Of a stretch of 34,466 nucleotides of DNA, positions 31,959 through 34,466 are shown in pieces. Numbering within the stretch: position 1 is the first letter of the stretch; every line of letters starts with the position of its first letter. Both the position numbers and the translations under genes were made by a program. This DNA comes from Gemmatimonadaceae bacterium (lineage in GTDB: Bacteria > Gemmatimonadota > Gemmatimonadetes > Gemmatimonadales > Gemmatimonadaceae), in contig JABFYH010000205.1 of assembly GCA_013361335.1 (NCBI GenBank), forward strand, positions 1 to 34,466. Direction: 5' to 3'. Under the pieces are notes generated by a model, which ran no database searches, had not been told where the DNA came from, and saw nothing but the letters and a program-made list of their open reading frames with translations.

Positions 31959-32405
31959 CTATCTCCGCGCCGACCCGGCCGGCTCGAGCGGCCGCCCGTG
32001 GGCGCCGACGGAGCCCGGAGGCCCCATCAGGACGCGGCCATTCACGACGCCGCCTTCCTGAATCAGGATCGAGCCCGTGTGCACGTCGCCCGTCACGACC
32101 GCCGTCGCCTGGAGCTCGACGCGCTCCGACGCGTGCACGTTGCCGGTGATCGTCCCCCCGACCACCACTTCCCGAGCGTGGATGTCGCCCGAGATCCGGC
32201 TGCCGACGCCGATCACCACCGAATCCGCGCTCAACACCGAGCCGTCCAGATTGCCCTCGATCCGAAGCGACGCGGTGGTCTCGAGATCCCCCGTGACGGT
32301 GAGCTGCGAGTCGAGAAGCGAGTAGCCTTTGCCGGCGGGGATGGGCTTGCTCGCGGGCTTGGCGGCGGCGGGCGAAGCACTGCGGCGGCGAGAGAAGATG
32401 CGCAT
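31959..32405 (-). CDS. Bactofilin
   Basis: 148-aa cytoskeletal protein of the bactofilin (DUF583) family, which polymerises into non-polar filaments at the membrane without nucleotide. The polar tail (1-27, many S, A, K and P) precedes a right-handed beta-helix core (about 30-125) made of short repeats such as LTVTGDLETTASLRIEGNLD, VVIGVGSRISGDIHAREVVV and ITGNVHASERVEL. The C-terminal tail is short. It is the first gene of a - operon with the M23 endopeptidase, the 42-aa membrane protein and the SLT transglycosylase. The filament probably positions these wall enzymes, as shown for bactofilins in other bacteria. The ATG at 32405 has no strong ribosome binding site. Confidence 0.93.
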   Translation of the reverse strand: MRIFSRRRSASPAAAKPASKPIPAGKGYSLLDSQLTVTGDLETTASLRIEGNLDGSVLSADSVVIGVGSRISGDIHAREVVVGGTITGNVHASERVELQATAVVTGDVHTGSILIQEGGVVNGRVLMGPPGSVGAHGRPLEPAGSARR

Positions 32406-32464
32406 GGCGGCGACAGCGAGAGTGAGTCGTGCGGGACCGGGTTGGTCCGCCCCTTCAACTGTCA

Positions 32465-32529
32465 GGACGACTCATGGGCTCGCTAGCCACGACCCCGAAT
32501 AGGGGCCGAACCCATGTTGTGACTCGTCC
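32465..32529. other. Candidate structured element in the bactofilin/lipoprotein divergent gap
   Basis: GGACGA (32465-32470) pairs with TCGTCC (32524-32529) and CATGGG (32473-32478) with CCCATG (32511-32516), giving 12 bp interrupted by an internal loop. Inside lies a smaller hairpin CCCC/GGGG with GAATA loop (32493-32505). The 240-bp gap (32406-32645) otherwise shows a sigma-54-like site and the ribosome binding site of the lipoprotein gene. The element may be a leader RNA structure or an operator. Confidence 0.3.
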
Positions 32530-32573
32530 CACCAACTCGTCACTCCTCGACGGCGCACTCCTGCGCCCGAGTG

Positions 32574-32589
32574 TGGCATGGCATCTGCC
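32574..32589 (+). promoter_or_regulatory. Sigma-54-like -24/-12 element
   Basis: TGGCATGGCATCTGCC fits the TGGCACG-N4-TTGCW consensus except at three positions and keeps the GG and GC dinucleotides at the correct spacing. It lies 57 nt upstream of the glycine-zipper lipoprotein ATG. A TACATT box (32591-32596) directly downstream offers an alternative sigma-70 -10, without a good -35. Confidence 0.3.
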
Positions 32590-32645
32590 CTACATTAGAT
32601 GCGACCGCTTTTTCGGCCGTAGCCGATTTCCATCCCGGAGGCGTC

Positions 32646-33158
32646 ATGCGGATTTCCATCAAGACGATCATTCTCGCGCCTGCGCTCGTGCTGGGCGCGG
32701 CGTGCACCAAAGACAAGCCGGCCGACCCCTCGCTGAATGCCGATCTGGGGCTCGCCGCGCAGGCGAACACGGCGCGCATGGATTCCATCAGTGCGGCCGA
32801 GCGTGCGGCCGCGGCTACGCCGGCGGCGGCGCCGGCGCCGGCCGTCGTCGCGCCGGCGAGAACCACCACGACTCCGCGGCACACCACGAGCACCTCCACG
32901 CGCCGTGCGTCGTCGGGCAGCAGCAGTGGCACCAGGTCCTCCGGCTCCAGCACCGCCAGCGCGCCGTCGGAGCCGCGCACCGTGACGCAGAAGAACACCA
33001 AGCGTGACGCCGCGATCGGCGCGGGCGCGGGCGCGATCATCGGCGCCGCGACGAGCCGCGACAAGCTGAAGGGCGCCGTGATCGGTGGTGCCGCCGGCGC
33101 GATCCTCGGCGGCGTGATCGGCAACAACGTGGACGTGAAGAAGAAGCCGGCGCCGTAA
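32646..33158 (+). CDS. Glycine-zipper (YMGG-like) lipoprotein
   Basis: 170-aa lipoprotein. The signal sequence ends at LGAAC (Cys20). A long low-complexity region rich in A, T, S and P (about 50-110) leads to a C-terminal glycine-zipper: AAIGAGAGAIIGAATS (122-137) and GAVIGGAAGAILGGVIGNN (143-161), two short GxxxG-type hairpin helices. Related domains (YMGG, Rick_17kDa) occur in outer-membrane-associated lipoproteins such as the 17-kDa antigen and SlyB-like proteins. Its role may be envelope integrity. The ATG at 32646 has GGAGG with only 4-nt spacing; a longer frame would begin at 32571 but would precede the promoter-like sequences and signal peptide. Confidence 0.85.
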   Translation: MRISIKTIILAPALVLGAACTKDKPADPSLNADLGLAAQANTARMDSISAAERAAAATPAAAPAPAVVAPARTTTTPRHTTSTSTRRASSGSSSGTRSSGSSTASAPSEPRTVTQKNTKRDAAIGAGAGAIIGAATSRDKLKGAVIGGAAGAILGGVIGNNVDVKKKPAP

Positions 33159-33171
33159 GTCGGAATCAGTC

Positions 33172-34466
33172 GTGCAACCCCCACCACGCGAGCAACCGGG
33201 TAGTGGGGCCGACGAGCGCTCTCCCGCCAGGCGACCGGCTGATGTGCCGGCGCAGGACGGAGGAGCGCTCGTCGAGCATCTGGTCGATCGCGCCGCACGC
33301 GCCGATCGCGAGCTGAGGATCGCCCGCTCGGCGTCGGCGGACGCGGAGCGCGACCGCGCCCTCCTCGGCCGCGCCGCTCGCCTGCTCGCCGAACAGCCGG
33401 CGGGATCGATCGCGGACCTCGTACGCCTCTTCCTTCCGGTGCTCGGTCAGTGGTGCGTCGTCGACGAGCTCATTGCCGGCGAGGCGACGCGTCGCGTGGT
33501 CGCCCTCGACCCGGAGGTCGCCCGCGCCGGGGCGCCGCTCGAAGGCGTGCTGCGGCTCGCCGGTGACGCGCCCATCGGCATTGCGCGAGCGCTGCGCCGG
33601 GGACGGATCGAGCGTCTCGCGTCGCTCCCGAGCGCGGACGTCGGCGGCACGGCGGACGATCGTCTGCCGTACGAGGAGATCTCGCGGTTCGCGACCGGGC
33701 CGCTCCTCGTCGTGCCGGTGGCGTCACACGGCCGCGTCGTCGCCGCGCTCACCTTCGGCCGTGGGCACGACGAGCCGGAGTACGACGAGCTGGCGCAACG
33801 TCTCGCGGCGGATCTCGCCTCGTTCGTCACGGTGGCCCTCGAGCAGCGACAGCTCGTCGACGCCGCGGCGAGCGCCGGTGAGGCCAAGGCGCAGTTCCTC
33901 ACCATGATGAGCCATGAGCTGCGGACGCCGCTCAATGCCATCGCCGGCTACGCGCAGCTGCTGGACATGGGGTTCCGCGGTCCGCTCAACGAGAACCAGC
34001 GCGATGCCGTCGCGCGCATCCTGCGCGGTCAGGAGCATCTGCTCGAGCTGGTCGACGCGGTGCTCACCTTCTCGCGCCTGACGAGCGGCAAGCTGGTGCT
34101 GGAGACCGCCGCCGTCCCCGCGGTGTCGCTCCTCGAGGACGCGAGCGAGCCGTATCTGCCGCAGTTCTCGGCCCATGGCATCACCTTCCGTCTCGTGCGC
34201 TGTCCGGACGGCACGTCGGTGCGCGCCGATGCCGAGCATGCGCTGCAGGTCCTCCGTCACCTGGTCGCGAATGCGCTGAAGTTCACCCGGCGCGGCGGGA
34301 CGGTGACGCTGAGCTGCGAGGTCGGGATCGGGGTGGTGCGGTTCGTCGTCGCGGACACCGGCCGCGGCATCCCGGCGGCGCAGCGGGAGAGCATCTTCCA
34401 GCCCTTCGTGCAGGTCGAGAAGGGGCTCACGCGCTCCGTGGATGGCAGTGGGCTCGGGCTCGCCGT
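33172..34466 (+). CDS. GAF-domain sensor histidine kinase (5' part)
   Basis: The frame is open to the window end, giving at least 431 residues without a stop. The start is uncertain: GTG at 33172 is taken; GTG at 33244 is also possible. A helical segment (about 28-60, RAARADRELRIARSASADAE) precedes a GAF-like domain (about 65-225, ending GPLLVVPVASHGRVVAALTF and a linker). The dimerisation domain has the phospho-acceptor His248 in MMSHELRTPLNAIAGYAQLL. The ATPase domain shows the N box with Asn367 (HLVANALKFT), the G1 box VADTGRGIP (Asp395) and the start of the G2 box DGSGLGLA at the very end. No transmembrane segment is present, so it is probably a soluble sensor. The partner regulator would lie beyond the window. 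Confidence 0.9.
   Translation, partial: MQPPPREQPGSGADERSPARRPADVPAQDGGALVEHLVDRAARADRELRIARSASADAERDRALLGRAARLLAEQPAGSIADLVRLFLPVLGQWCVVDELIAGEATRRVVALDPEVARAGAPLEGVLRLAGDAPIGIARALRRGRIERLASLPSADVGGTADDRLPYEEISRFATGPLLVVPVASHGRVVAALTFGRGHDEPEYDELAQRLAADLASFVTVALEQRQLVDAAASAGEAKAQFLTMMSHELRTPLNAIAGYAQLLDMGFRGPLNENQRDAVARILRGQEHLLELVDAVLTFSRLTSGKLVLETAAVPAVSLLEDASEPYLPQFSAHGITFRLVRCPDGTSVRADAEHALQVLRHLVANALKFTRRGGTVTLSCEVGIGVVRFVVADTGRGIPAAQRESIFQPFVQVEKGLTRSVDGSGLGLA

Noticed and set aside
1-34466. tRNA/rRNA genes, CRISPR repeats, transposases, prophage or toxin-antitoxin genes.
   Set aside because: Both strands were read for conserved stems, regular repeats and hallmark motifs; none was recognised. 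Short RNAs without a hallmark could be missed by eye.

Overview
The window is uniformly GC-rich, densely coded bacterial chromosome. It holds 33 protein genes, two of them cut by the window ends, and no tRNA, rRNA, CRISPR array, insertion sequence or phage gene that I can see. The mix suggests Gemmatimonadota or a close relative, but this is inference without a marker gene: many lipoproteins and exported hydrolases, a PEP-CTERM protein, a FecR protein of unusual architecture, an lmo0937-type mini-protein, and two copies of a small W/R-rich protein. Most intergenic gaps are under 250 bp, many genes are divergent pairs, and several convergent or tandem ends carry strong GC-rich hairpins.

Region by region: (1) 1-2.9 kb: the tail of an unknown gene, then a lipoprotein-type S8 protease and a PEP-CTERM surface protein on +. 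(2) 2.9-6.8 kb: on -, an exporter-type ABC transporter, an M19 dipeptidase and a PrcB-domain lipoprotein. (3) 6.9-14.0 kb: on +, a GH9 glycosidase, a FecR-type protein with a sigma-factor-like N-terminus, an AidB-like acyl-CoA dehydrogenase, a beta-lactamase-fold hydrolase overlapping a MarR regulator, and a 51-aa lmo0937/DUF5670 membrane protein. (4) 14.0-22.6 kb: an S9 peptidase and a PAP2 phosphatase (-), an orphan WtpA-like binding protein and a small paralog-family protein (+), a Tat-exported Gfo/Idh/MocA protein (-), an M48 lipoprotein (+) and a FUSC transporter (-). (5) 22.6-27.6 kb: a tight + cluster of a histidine-rich CDF metal exporter, an FkbM methyltransferase, a b-type cytochrome and a Tat molybdoenzyme, followed by an HSL-type esterase lipoprotein and a small acetyltransferase. 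(6) 27.6-29.7 kb: the second small paralog and an uncharacterised lipoprotein (-), then a cysteine-containing MarR regulator (+). (7) 29.6-32.4 kb: a - cluster of bactofilin, M23 endopeptidase, a 42-aa membrane protein and a membrane-anchored SLT transglycosylase, which looks like a cell-shape/cell-wall module. (8) 32.6 kb to the end: a glycine-zipper lipoprotein and the start of a GAF-type sensor histidine kinase.

The best candidates for something new are the sigma-like/FecR fusion, the bactofilin-M23-miniprotein-SLT operon, the two-copy small protein family, the methyltransferase/cytochrome/molybdoenzyme cluster, and a set of divergent genes whose -10-like boxes sit 6-8 nt before the ATG with no ribosome binding site, implying leaderless mRNAs.
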